64,000 bases of DNA from Anaerohalosphaeraceae bacterium (GCA_035378985.1 DAOSUR010000001.1:310001-374000), one strand, 5' to 3'. Counted from the first letter of the stretch, positions 18,049 to 25,997 are shown. Numbers and translations are program-made. The notes: generated from the letters alone by a model not told the origin.

Positions 18049-19254
18049 TCAGCGAAGGCCGAGCATTTTGAGCACGATGGCGGCGGTTTGGGCGGATGCT
18101 TTGCGTGCGGCAAAAGGACGCATCAGCTCCACAAGGGCGGTGCTGGTCTGTATGAGAAGCAGTTTGTTATCGAGCATCGCACAGGTGCGTGCGGCCATTG
18201 CGGAAATGCGGGGCAGATACGGCATATATTCCGGAACCAGCTCTTTGCGGGCCAGGATATTGACCAGCGACAGAAAGCGTGTTCGGATCAGCCAGCGGCC
18301 CAGCAGGTGCCACAGAAGCGGATTGGACTGATACATCACAATCATCGGGCAGCCGGCGGCGGCAACCTGAAGCGTAGCGGAACCGGAAGCCACGAGGGCT
18401 AAATCCGCGCGGCGGGCCAGCGAAAAAACCTCACCGAGCTGGTACTGAATGGACAGAGTCGGAAGCTGATGGGCCTTCAGCCAGGCGAGTTTGTCTTCAT
18501 CAGAAGCGGCGGCAAACAGCTGCAATTTCGGATGATGCTCGGCGACCTGGGCGGCGATTTTCTGCATCGGAAGCCAGAGGGACTGGATTTCGGCATGGCG
18601 GGAACCGGGCAGGAGAGCGATTTTGGGGGCGGCCGGATCGTAGTCGGCATAAGATTTATAGCACTGGTCGGGATTGAAAGGAATGTCATCAAAGAGCGGA
18701 TTGCCGACAAAATCGGTCCGCACCCCGCGGCGGGTGAACCAATCCTTTTCGAAAGGCAAAATGCAGGCGAGCCGATCGCAGCAGCGCCGGAGCTTGCGGA
18801 TTCGCCACGGGGCCCAAGCCCACAGCTGCGGAGCGACATAAAACAAAACGGGGATGCCGAGCCGCTTGGCGGCCTTGGCCAAGTGAAAATTGAAGGCGGG
18901 CGAATCACAGACGATGAGCAAATCGACGGGGTTGGTTTTCAGATAATCTACGGCGATTTTCAGGAGAGCTCGGTAAAAGCCGAGCTGACCGAAGACATTG
19001 TAGAGCATCGCCGCCCTGCCGACAGGATTTTCGAGGAGTCGGCAGCCGGCAGCGGCCATCTTGGCCCCGCCCAGACCAACCCACTGAATGGAGGGTTTTT
19101 CGGGCAAGGGAATATGTTTGCTGTCGGCACCGGGCCAGTTGGAGGGCGGGCCTTGGGTCCGTTCCGAGACGGCACGAATCAGGTTGGCACAATGGGCCTC
19201 GGCACTGGGCTCCAGTGCGGCGATGAAGATCTGTTTGGGCTGCAGGGCGGCCAT
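18049..19254 (-). CDS. lpxB: Lipid-A-disaccharide synthase
   Basis: A 401-residue glycosyltransferase family 19 protein. CDSPAFNFHLAKAAKRLGI holds the Asp equivalent to a key residue of E. coli LpxB; FYVAPQLWAWAPWRIRKL, FVGNPLFDDI, LLPGSRHAEIQSL and VASGSATLQVAAAGCP all match. It joins UDP-diacylglucosamine and lipid X, implying a lipid A outer membrane. The normally conserved N-terminal GExSGD motif reads LEPSAEAH, an unusual change. I chose the ATG at 19254 because AAAGGAATTC precedes it; the open frame continues upstream without support. Confidence 0.9.
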   Translation of the reverse strand: MAALQPKQIFIAALEPSAEAHCANLIRAVSERTQGPPSNWPGADSKHIPLPEKPSIQWVGLGGAKMAAAGCRLLENPVGRAAMLYNVFGQLGFYRALLKIAVDYLKTNPVDLLIVCDSPAFNFHLAKAAKRLGIPVLFYVAPQLWAWAPWRIRKLRRCCDRLACILPFEKDWFTRRGVRTDFVGNPLFDDIPFNPDQCYKSYADYDPAAPKIALLPGSRHAEIQSLWLPMQKIAAQVAEHHPKLQLFAAASDEDKLAWLKAHQLPTLSIQYQLGEVFSLARRADLALVASGSATLQVAAAGCPMIVMYQSNPLLWHLLGRWLIRTRFLSLVNILARKELVPEYMPYLPRISAMAARTCAMLDNKLLLIQTSTALVELMRPFAARKASAQTAAIVLKMLGLR

Positions 19255-19290
19255 CGAATTCCTTTCTGCCGATGCCTCGGAAAGCAGGAT

Positions 19291-19319
19291 ACTATACTCT
19301 GAAAAAGACCGCATGAAAA
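19291..19319 (-). promoter_or_regulatory. Putative lpxB promoter
   Basis: On the minus strand TTTTCA (19319-19314), a 17-bp spacer and TATAGT (19296-19291), about 37 bp before the lpxB ATG. Motif match only. Confidence 0.45.
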
Positions 19320-19356
19320 GGGCTTTTTGAAGCCGATTTCGGCAGCAAGCGGCGGA

Positions 19357-19630
19357 TTTATCCGGAAAAGTACGGATAGCCGGGAGCGGAAGATTTCTGG
19401 TTCGTAAAAATTTTTTGAAATTTTTTATTTTTTGTCTTGACAAGCTCGGACAGGGGGGGGGTAATTAGAAAGAATCGTCCAAGGGTTTTCGTCCAGGTGA
19501 TTTCGAAAAGTTCAGCAGGAGAAAAGAATCAGGGCAAGGCAGACGGATAAGGAGTCCTCCTTTTCGAGAGTTGTCCACACCTTGCATCCGTGGAGACAGG
19601 GTCTATTTGGATACCTTAAGGAGAGCGGTT
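19357..19630 (+). promoter_or_regulatory. Leader copy 1: duplicated promoter and 5' UTR of the first Cys-rich/C39 operon
   Basis: It opens with a 28-bp block (19357-19384) identical to 23694-23721, containing the inverted repeat TATCCG...CGGATA. TTGACA (19437-19442) and TAATTA (19462-19467, 19-bp spacer) give a promoter. The roughly 150-nt UTR holds TTCAGCAGGAGAAA, a potential long-range stem CGGATAAGG (19544-19552) with CCTTGCATCCG (19580-19590), and ends TAAGGAGAGCGGTTATG. All these are shared with leader copy 2, also in order and spacing. No gene is in this stretch. Confidence 0.75.
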
Positions 19631-21316
19631 ATGTGTTTCGGGCATTTCTTCCACTGTTTGGGGGTTGGATTGGGTCTGTTGTCGGGTGTTTTGATGGTAA
19701 GGGCTCAGGACTCCATCCCGCCGGAGGCGGCGGCCCTGTTTCAGTCGGCAGAACAATTCCAAAAGGCCGGACAAATTGAACAGGCCCAGGCCGACTATCA
19801 GCGGATTATCGAGTCGTTTCCAGGGACCCCCTTGGCCGCCCAGGCGCAGGCGAAGATTGTCTGTGTGCGGCTCGAAGCCGGCGACTTGTCCGGGGCCGAT
19901 GCGGAACTGGAAACTCTCTTTTCTGTTTATTCCGGGCAGACGGAGCCGTTTACCCGCTCGATCTATCCGATTCTGAATCGGTATGTGTATCGCAAGGAGT
20001 ACGAAAAGGCCGTAGAGGCGGGCCGACGGGCCCTGCAGCTGTATCCGACGCACGGCCATTCCTTTTCGACACGGGCAGTGATGGCCGAAGCCCTCGTACA
20101 GCTGAATCGAACGGGAGAGGCAGATGCCCTCGTGGAAGAGATGTTTTCACTGTATCGGGGGCGGGAGGATTTTGTACCGTTTGTGCATACGGTCAAGAGT
20201 GCCTACTGGAAGGCCGGGCAGAAGGAAAAATCGCAGGTTTTATGCCGGCGGCTGCTGGAGGAATTTCCGGAGCATCCGATGGCGGCGCGGCTTTGGGGAG
20301 ACTGGATCTGCGGGGCGATGGTGCTGGGACAAGAGGACGGGGTGGAGGAAGCGATCGAGACGCTGTTGGCCCGTCCGGAGCCGGCGGAGGAGTTCTTGTC
20401 GGCGGTGATTCGGATTCAGGAGCGTTCGCTGGCTCAGAATGATTATTCGCGGGTGCTTTCGGTGGGAACACGAGCCCTGGAAAAGTATCCGTTCCGTCCG
20501 GAGCGGATGTGGATTTACCGGTACCTGGCGGAGGCGTCGGCCGGGATGCAGGATGCGTCGGCAGCGGAGCAGTGGGCGCGGCGTCTGACCCAGGAATGCG
20601 GCGGACAGGCGGAGTTTGGGCAGGCGGCGGTCCAGACGGGGCATGGGCTTCGGCGACACGGGCTGTATGCGGCGGCGGCGGAGGTATATGGAGCGGTTCT
20701 GGGCCAGGGACGGAATCCGGCGGAGGAGCTGTGTGCCCTGACGGGGATGGCGCAGTCCTATATTCATTTGGGCGAGGACGGCCGCGTGGAACAGATTGTC
20801 GAGCGAATAATGACAGACTATCGCGGGCAGGAGAAACTGGGGTATTCGGTCTTTGTGATTGGCGAGGAATATCTCGTTCAGGCGGAACTGGCCCTTCAGG
20901 CCGGCCATCAGACAGAGGCGGAAGAAAACTACCAGAGAGCGGAACGGGTGTGGAAAATCAACCGATACCGCATTCCGGAGGACCCGAAACATCAGGCCAT
21001 GGCAACACATTTTACCGGCTGGACTTATCACCAATGCGGGGATTACAAAAGAGCGGTAGAACTTTATGAGGAAACGTTGGAAACATGGCCTTCTTATGAA
21101 AAGGCATGGCAGTGCGCTATGGTCGCCGTCAACTGTTATGAAAAATTAGCGATTGCTGGAGTTCTATCCCGCCCAGAGGCGAACGCTTTTATCAAAAAGT
21201 GCTATGAACAAATCCTGAATAACCCGCAATCCTGCCCTGCTCCTATCCAGTACCGAATCAGAAACCAGATTGAACAAATTGAACAGGCCGGATCGCCCTC
21301 AGAAAACAAGAAATGA
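19631..21316 (+). CDS. Exported tetratricopeptide-repeat protein
   Basis: A 561-residue protein. A signal peptide (MCFGHFFHCLGVGLGLLSGV, cut probably after VRAQ) is followed by TPR repeats over most of the length, for example AAALFQSAEQFQKAGQIEQA, and PTHGHSFSTRAVMAEALVQL. The ATG at 19631 has AAGGAGAGCGG upstream and matches the start of the duplicated gene at 23958. It is the first gene of the operon with the Cys-rich peptide and C39-like peptidase, so it may scaffold that system in the periplasm. The signal-peptide coding sequence is itself part of the duplication. Confidence 0.82.
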   Translation: MCFGHFFHCLGVGLGLLSGVLMVRAQDSIPPEAAALFQSAEQFQKAGQIEQAQADYQRIIESFPGTPLAAQAQAKIVCVRLEAGDLSGADAELETLFSVYSGQTEPFTRSIYPILNRYVYRKEYEKAVEAGRRALQLYPTHGHSFSTRAVMAEALVQLNRTGEADALVEEMFSLYRGREDFVPFVHTVKSAYWKAGQKEKSQVLCRRLLEEFPEHPMAARLWGDWICGAMVLGQEDGVEEAIETLLARPEPAEEFLSAVIRIQERSLAQNDYSRVLSVGTRALEKYPFRPERMWIYRYLAEASAGMQDASAAEQWARRLTQECGGQAEFGQAAVQTGHGLRRHGLYAAAAEVYGAVLGQGRNPAEELCALTGMAQSYIHLGEDGRVEQIVERIMTDYRGQEKLGYSVFVIGEEYLVQAELALQAGHQTEAEENYQRAERVWKINRYRIPEDPKHQAMATHFTGWTYHQCGDYKRAVELYEETLETWPSYEKAWQCAMVAVNCYEKLAIAGVLSRPEANAFIKKCYEQILNNPQSCPAPIQYRIRNQIEQIEQAGSPSENKK

Positions 21317-21427
21317 CTTTTCAGCGGGTTTTTCTATTGATCTTTAAAAAAGAAACTGAACAGGATTGAAAACCTTAGGATCAAGACAAGCTTGCTCAAA
21401 ATCAGGTTTTCGGAGCGTATTCTCTGG

Positions 21428-21447
21428 ATTCCCGCCTGCGCGGGAAT
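21428..21447. repeat. REP-like palindrome
   Basis: ATTCCCGC (21428-21435), loop CTGC, GCGGGAAT (21440-21447): a perfect 8-bp hairpin in the context GGATTCCCGCCTGCGCGGGA, well known as a dispersed bacterial palindrome. It lies between the TPR gene and the first Cys-rich gene and could attenuate transcription or stabilise the upstream mRNA. No T-run follows. Confidence 0.75.
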
Positions 21448-21468
21448 GACGATAAGAAAGGATGAGAA

Positions 21469-21864
21469 ATGAATCAGAAACATCTTTTTGGGATTTGTTT
21501 ATCTCTACTGTGGACAGGAACAGGAATGTTTTTTCTGGAACAGTCGCATCTTCCGGCAGATATGGAGAGTGTCAAAGGAGGTTGCGGCAGCGGTCCTTGT
21601 TGGAATATTTCTGATGGATGCGGTTTCATTGGCCATGCACGCTGTATATGGACGGAAGGAGTGTGCACGGGAACCTGCGGGGATATATGTCCAGGAAGTA
21701 CTCCGGACCAATTGTGTCCCGGTGTTCTGTTCAATTGTACTATCCGTCTCGAACAATGCAGCGATCGATATAAGCGAGAGTGCAGGCCTGCGGCTTATCC
21801 TTCGAGATGCCAATGCATTCGAATGGGCATTGTAGGCTCCTGTGTTCGTACCGTCTGCGATTAA
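21469..21864 (+). CDS. Exported Cys-rich protein with a double-glycine motif (copy 1)
   Basis: A 131-residue protein. The first ~24 residues form a signal-peptide-like segment (HLFGICLSLLWTGTGMFF). Next comes LPADMESVKGGC: Met at -7, Val at -4, Gly-Gly at -2/-1, as in double-glycine leaders. After GG there are about 92 residues with 15 Cys and no other recognisable domain. The pattern C-x4-C-x6-C directly after GG is shared with the protein at 23958, as is a later QLC...LFNC segment. The GATGAGAA ribosome site is moderate. I infer a precursor cut after GG by the C39-like peptidase encoded two genes downstream, with disulfides formed outside the cytoplasm. I know no named family for it. Confidence 0.75.
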   Translation: MNQKHLFGICLSLLWTGTGMFFLEQSHLPADMESVKGGCGSGPCWNISDGCGFIGHARCIWTEGVCTGTCGDICPGSTPDQLCPGVLFNCTIRLEQCSDRYKRECRPAAYPSRCQCIRMGIVGSCVRTVCD

Positions 21865-21886
21865 AATTTACGGAAAGGGCATAATC

Positions 21887-22855
21887 ATGGAAAAGCGGCG
21901 AATCACTTGGGTCTGCCTTTTTTTGGCAAACTCCCTGGGAGGATATGGAAGGATTGTCGATATCAACCTGGAAAAACTGGCTGAGATTTGTACAAGATAT
22001 GAAAAATATTTTAACAGCATTATGATGGAATATACCTACACGGCTCCGGAACCGTCTGAGGAACACCTTGAAGATTGGAAGCGAGGAGAACTGCTACTGT
22101 TTACAGGACCTCAAACCATCCTTTTCACTGCCGAAAAACCCTTCGACAAAAAGTTCAGGTTCATTCAGGCACTGCGGTATGACACTCTCCAGGGACTGAA
22201 AGACGTCTATGGGTGTCGGACCTATAACGGCCGAGTCTTCAGAGAATATTATATAGAAGACCCCAACAGGCCGCCCAGAGGTACTCTTCAAAAGGAACCT
22301 CACGAGGATCCGATGACAATGATTAATAATACGCCTTTGGGCTATACCATCTTTCATCGATGCGATTTTTCGCTCTCGGTGCTGGATCTTCTGAATCTGT
22401 ATCGGAAGAACCACGACCCCAATCTTTTGTTTTCATTGGATCCTGCTGTCACCAAGGTAAACGGCTTTGATGCAATCGAATTAAGCTGTTCGGTGAAATG
22501 GCCCACAGGGAAAATGCAAAAAATGTTTGGGATGTATTTTTCGCTCGAACATAATTACGCTGCAGTCCGAATCACCTACTATAACGGAGACAAGGCTATT
22601 CTTGAATATAATGTAATGAAGCTGACTCCAATTGGAGACGAGTTTTGGTTTCCAATTGAATGCACGGTCTTATACAGCGATGGAACGTCCAGCCGGATAA
22701 CCGTTACGGATGTCCGGGTCAACCAGCCGATTGAAGAACAGGAGTATGAGCTGGAATTTCCTCCCGGAACCAAGGTGAACGATACGATTACAGGAAAACA
22801 ATATACGATCAAACCGACTCAGGAGCAGATCGATCAGGCATTATACAGGAAGTAA
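21887..22855 (+). CDS. Exported LolA-like protein (copy 1)
   Basis: A 322-residue protein with a short N-terminal hydrophobic segment (ITWVCLFLANSLGGYG) and a beta-rich body resembling the LolA/outer-membrane lipoprotein-sorting fold common in Planctomycetota. Its C-terminal signature ELEFPPGTKVNDTITGKQYT is shared with the protein at 24646 (IEFPKGTQVNDHILGLEY). The ATG at 21887 is 22 bp after the Cys-rich gene; GGAAAGGGC precedes it. In both operons a LolA-like gene directly follows a Cys-rich gene, so it may carry or bind that product. That role is inferred only from synteny. Confidence 0.7.
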   Translation: MEKRRITWVCLFLANSLGGYGRIVDINLEKLAEICTRYEKYFNSIMMEYTYTAPEPSEEHLEDWKRGELLLFTGPQTILFTAEKPFDKKFRFIQALRYDTLQGLKDVYGCRTYNGRVFREYYIEDPNRPPRGTLQKEPHEDPMTMINNTPLGYTIFHRCDFSLSVLDLLNLYRKNHDPNLLFSLDPAVTKVNGFDAIELSCSVKWPTGKMQKMFGMYFSLEHNYAAVRITYYNGDKAILEYNVMKLTPIGDEFWFPIECTVLYSDGTSSRITVTDVRVNQPIEEQEYELEFPPGTKVNDTITGKQYTIKPTQEQIDQALYRK

Positions 22856-22916
22856 ACGGATCTCTGTGCTATCGTCGGTCGATAGAGCAGGAAAAGGGAA
22901 GACGGAGAATTGAATC

Positions 22917-23543
22917 TTGACGGGTCTCCGGCAGTCCATTGTTATCTTTATTTCCCTTTGTATGCTGGTTGAAGCAGCCGCTTTTCCGCAGACAGAAATA
23001 TCCTCGCTTGAAAATCCCCAACTTAGCCAATGCGGCATCAATTCTCTTTATCTATGCCTGAAATATCACGGAACAGACATTCCCCTGGAGGATCTATATG
23101 CACGGATCCAACCAGACAGCCAAAACAACGTCAGTCTGAAACAACTGGGAGACTATGCACGCGAAAAGGGACTGTACGTGAAATTCATTCGGGAACCCAC
23201 CGCCCAAACGATTCAAAAAGCTCTTCAAAGAAACAACAGCATTGTACTGCAGTTCCAAATTCCGCTGCCGGACCATTCTGTTTATAAGCATATGGCTGGT
23301 TTAATCCAGTCGGATGCAAGCATCCTCCTGCTGGATTATCCCAATCCCCAAAGAAAACTATCGCTTCCGGAATTAACCAACATGGCTGCCCACAGCGAAG
23401 GAATACTGGTGCTTTCTTCACAAGCGGCTTTGAATCTGCATTCGGCAGGGTACTGGATGATGGGAAGCGGTCTTTTAGGAATGACGGTTTTGGGTTTCTC
23501 TTTCGTTCTGAAAAGACGGAGGCCACAGAGAACAGGGGATTGA
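22917..23543 (+). CDS. Membrane-anchored, exported C39-like cysteine peptidase
   Basis: A 208-residue protein. The signal peptide is about residues 1-24 (IVIFISLCMLVEAAAF). The C39 domain starts near residue 36 with QCGINSLYLCLKYHG, the motif that bears the catalytic Cys of bacteriocin-processing peptidases. VYKHMAGLI supplies the likely His and LLLDYPNPQRK the Asp. A single C-terminal helix (YWMMGSGLLGMTVLGFSFVL) followed by KRRR anchors it with the catalytic domain outside. Canonical C39 domains sit inside the cell on ABC exporters; no ABC domain is present here. The start is TTG with GGAG 9 bp upstream. It is the last gene of operon 1. Confidence 0.75.
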   Translation: MTGLRQSIVIFISLCMLVEAAAFPQTEISSLENPQLSQCGINSLYLCLKYHGTDIPLEDLYARIQPDSQNNVSLKQLGDYAREKGLYVKFIREPTAQTIQKALQRNNSIVLQFQIPLPDHSVYKHMAGLIQSDASILLLDYPNPQRKLSLPELTNMAAHSEGILVLSSQAALNLHSAGYWMMGSGLLGMTVLGFSFVLKRRRPQRTGD

Positions 23544-23693
23544 TTCCGGAGGAAACGAAAGAAAACCATCCATCTGATTGCCCCGCCGGTGCTCCCCTAA
23601 AAGAAGAGGAAGGCCGGAAGGGAACAAAAAAAGGGTTGGCGGCGGGGGCAAAAAAGACATCCTGAACCGTCAGTTAGGGGGGCATCACTTCTT

Positions 23694-23957
23694 TTTATCC
23701 GGAAAAGTACGGATAGCCGGGGGCGGAGGATTCCGGGTTCCGGATTTTCTGCTTTTCCGTATTTTTCCTTGACAAGCCCCGGTGGGAAAGAGGTAGAATA
23801 AAGCATCATCCAAGGGCTATCACCGGGTACGCGATTTCGACAAGTTCAGCAGGAGAAACGAAACAGGGCAAGGCAGGACGGATAAGGTGTCCTTTGCGCA
23901 AGAGTTATCCCCCTTGTGTCCGCAGAGGCAAAGTCTATTAACATAAGGAGAGCGGTT
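23694..23957 (+). promoter_or_regulatory. Leader copy 2: duplicated promoter and 5' UTR of the second Cys-rich operon
   Basis: The same elements in the same order as copy 1: a 28-bp identical block (23694-23721), TTGACA (23769-23774) with TAGAAT (23794-23799, 19-bp spacer), ATCCAAGGG, TTCAGCAGGAGAAA, the stem CGGATAAGG (23879-23887) with CCTTGTGTCCG (23912-23922), and TAAGGAGAGCGGTTATG at the start codon. Between the C39 gene and this block (23544-23693) I see only purine-rich sequence and no gene. Confidence 0.75.
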
Positions 23958-24617
23958 ATGGGTTGGAGGCATTCGTTCGGCGGGTTGGGGGTTGGATTGG
24001 GGCATTTTGTGCTGTGTATTCCCCAAGAGGATAAGACGCTGATTCTGGACGGCCCCAACGAGCCGAAACTGATCGAGAGGGCTTTACTGGGGAATCATGA
24101 CGAAACGGTTTGGGACGGGACGATTCTGCTGATTCAGACCAGCCGGCAGGACTATCTGGAAAAGATGGTCTCGGAGCAGATTTCCTGGCAGGCCGCCGTC
24201 CATGCAGCGTATGCATGGTTCGTGAAAGAGGATGCAGATGTCTCCGAGGAGATAGAGAAAATCTCCGCGTACTATGCAGAATTGTCCCAGAAACAGATGC
24301 AAAATATCAAAGGAGGGTGTCCAGCAAATAAATGTCAAAAACAAGATAACAGTTGTTTAACGTTCATTCCCTGCCAAACAAAAGAAGATTGTAAGTCTGG
24401 GTATGTCTGTGATGATCAGACAGTAGAGGAGTTGTGCGTGTCTGGAGGCTTTCTACTAAACTGTTATTATGATATTGCACATACATGTGCCCCAAAAAGA
24501 CGGATCCTTCAACAATGTGTGGGTATCGAAAAGCGTATTTGTCTGCCGGATGTGACAATAAGCTATGGTCAATGCGGCGGCAAATATGTACGGGATTGCT
24601 ACCTATGGCTGTTTTGA
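23958..24617 (+). CDS. Cys-rich protein with a double-glycine leader (copy 2, extended N-terminus)
   Basis: A 219-residue protein. Residues 1-15 (MGWRHSFGGLGVGLG) derive from the same duplicated start as the TPR protein. Then comes about 100 residues of acidic, helical sequence, ending LSQKQMQNIKGGC. That is a close match to the classical double-glycine leader consensus (LSxxEL/MxxIxGG). After GG there are 13 Cys in about 98 residues, again starting C-x4-C-x6-C. Unlike copy 1 it lacks an obvious signal peptide: the hydrophobic run HFVLCI is short, so its export route is unclear. It begins a second operon with the LolA-like gene 28 bp downstream. Confidence 0.75.
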   Translation: MGWRHSFGGLGVGLGHFVLCIPQEDKTLILDGPNEPKLIERALLGNHDETVWDGTILLIQTSRQDYLEKMVSEQISWQAAVHAAYAWFVKEDADVSEEIEKISAYYAELSQKQMQNIKGGCPANKCQKQDNSCLTFIPCQTKEDCKSGYVCDDQTVEELCVSGGFLLNCYYDIAHTCAPKRRILQQCVGIEKRICLPDVTISYGQCGGKYVRDCYLWLF

Positions 24618-24645
24618 AAATACTGACTAAACAAAGGAGACGACG

Positions 24646-25959
24646 ATGAGAATTCAGAAAGAAATACTGCTGATTCATTTGGTTTTTTCTTTGTTCACGC
24701 AATCTTATGCTGACGCCAAATTCATGACCGCAGAGCAGTTGTATAAAGTCATGCGTGCCTCGAGTGAACGGTACTTTTGCGTAGAATCGCAAGCTGACGT
24801 TCGTCTTTTCAGAATTGACGGCGAAACCGATACGATTGTGGAGGAGGCAAACGCTTTTGTTTGCTGGTCTCCATTTCGTCAGACTTGTCGAATCGACTTA
24901 CATTCCTACGAACCAGTAACCGTCACAAAAAAACTGGTGTATGATATTGGAAGGAAAGAGGGACGCCGTCTTATGGATGAACCGAAAGCAGTCATCCGTT
25001 ACAAAGCCGATATTCAAAAAACAGATCTGTCCTTTCAAGGGCAGATTGCTCCATATTGTCTGTATTGGAAAATATGGCCGCATACCATTTACGAATGGAT
25101 TACTTTAACCGAACGGCTGGAAGATTTGACGGTGAATTTTGATGAGAATAAGAATCTGTATATTCTTGAGATCCGAACCGAAAAGCCAGGTAACCCCGGA
25201 GCAGCTGTCCAACAGTTCGCTATAGATCCAGCCAGAGGGTATTTGGCTGTGCAAGAGAAAACCGTTGTTTACGAAGAGGGGAAAAAGACGCATACTTTTA
25301 CGAACAATTTCCTCGATGTCCGTCAGATAAATGGACTATGGATTCCAATGAAGATAGTCTGGTTTGATGATCAGATAAATATGAAGGGGGAATATACCGT
25401 TCAATCGGTTCGTGTTAATGAGGCATTTTCACTGGATCAGATACGGATAGAATTTCCAAAAGGTACTCAAGTCAACGATCATATACTCGGGCTCGAATAT
25501 ATCGTAGGCCGCAAGGAAGCTGCGGACAGCTCTTTGAGCGGAACAGCGGGAAACTCACAAGAGGATTCTTCGGTATTGCCGCCGGCGGCAACGGATGAGC
25601 AGCTGGCCGAGGCCGCCCAAAAGGCACAGCAGCTCCTGGCGCAGCAGACCCAGACCGCCGAAAAACAATCCCCTGTCATTTACCCCGAATATGTCTGGAT
25701 TGAGCCGGGGCGAAAGGAGTATGTTCTGACGGTGGAGATGGACAAGACGGCACCCGGTCCAGTTCTGGGCGGCCATCAGTTTGAGGGGGGCGGGCTGCTG
25801 CTCCATCAGCTCAAGGAGCAAATCGCCGACAACGGACAGATTCGGCTTACAATAGAACGGCCGGCGGACATGACCGGCTATGGGGAGGGAACCCTCGTTC
25901 TCGACCTTGCCGGACAGAAAAAAACCATCTATCTGATCGCCCCGCCGCTGCAGCAATGA
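24646..25959 (+). CDS. Exported LolA-like protein with C-terminal extension (copy 2)
   Basis: A 437-residue protein. The signal peptide is about residues 1-24 (LLIHLVFSLFTQSYADAK). The LolA-like body (about 25-280) ends IEFPKGTQVNDHILGLEYIV, as in the copy-1 paralogue. A linker rich in A and Q (LAEAAQKAQQLLAQQTQTAE) then leads to a beta-rich C-terminal domain of about 95 residues (YVWIEPGRKEYVLTVEMDKT) that copy 1 lacks. AAAGGAGACGACG precedes the ATG. Function unknown; the repeated pairing with Cys-rich proteins is the main clue. Confidence 0.72.
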   Translation: MRIQKEILLIHLVFSLFTQSYADAKFMTAEQLYKVMRASSERYFCVESQADVRLFRIDGETDTIVEEANAFVCWSPFRQTCRIDLHSYEPVTVTKKLVYDIGRKEGRRLMDEPKAVIRYKADIQKTDLSFQGQIAPYCLYWKIWPHTIYEWITLTERLEDLTVNFDENKNLYILEIRTEKPGNPGAAVQQFAIDPARGYLAVQEKTVVYEEGKKTHTFTNNFLDVRQINGLWIPMKIVWFDDQINMKGEYTVQSVRVNEAFSLDQIRIEFPKGTQVNDHILGLEYIVGRKEAADSSLSGTAGNSQEDSSVLPPAATDEQLAEAAQKAQQLLAQQTQTAEKQSPVIYPEYVWIEPGRKEYVLTVEMDKTAPGPVLGGHQFEGGGLLLHQLKEQIADNGQIRLTIERPADMTGYGEGTLVLDLAGQKKTIYLIAPPLQQ

Positions 25960-25997
25960 CAACCCCCGGCTTTGATCAAACCTCACCGAAAAGGAAT

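Noticed and set aside
19500..19600. c-di-GMP (GEMM) or cobalamin riboswitch in the duplicated leader
   Set aside because: The AGGGCAAGGCAG segment is only superficially similar; the tetraloop/receptor and other conserved parts of GEMM, and the B12-box, are absent.
23578..23772. Small plus-strand frame ahead of leader copy 2
   Set aside because: It is K/R/G-rich because of purine-rich sequence, runs into the duplicated promoter block and has no counterpart at leader copy 1.
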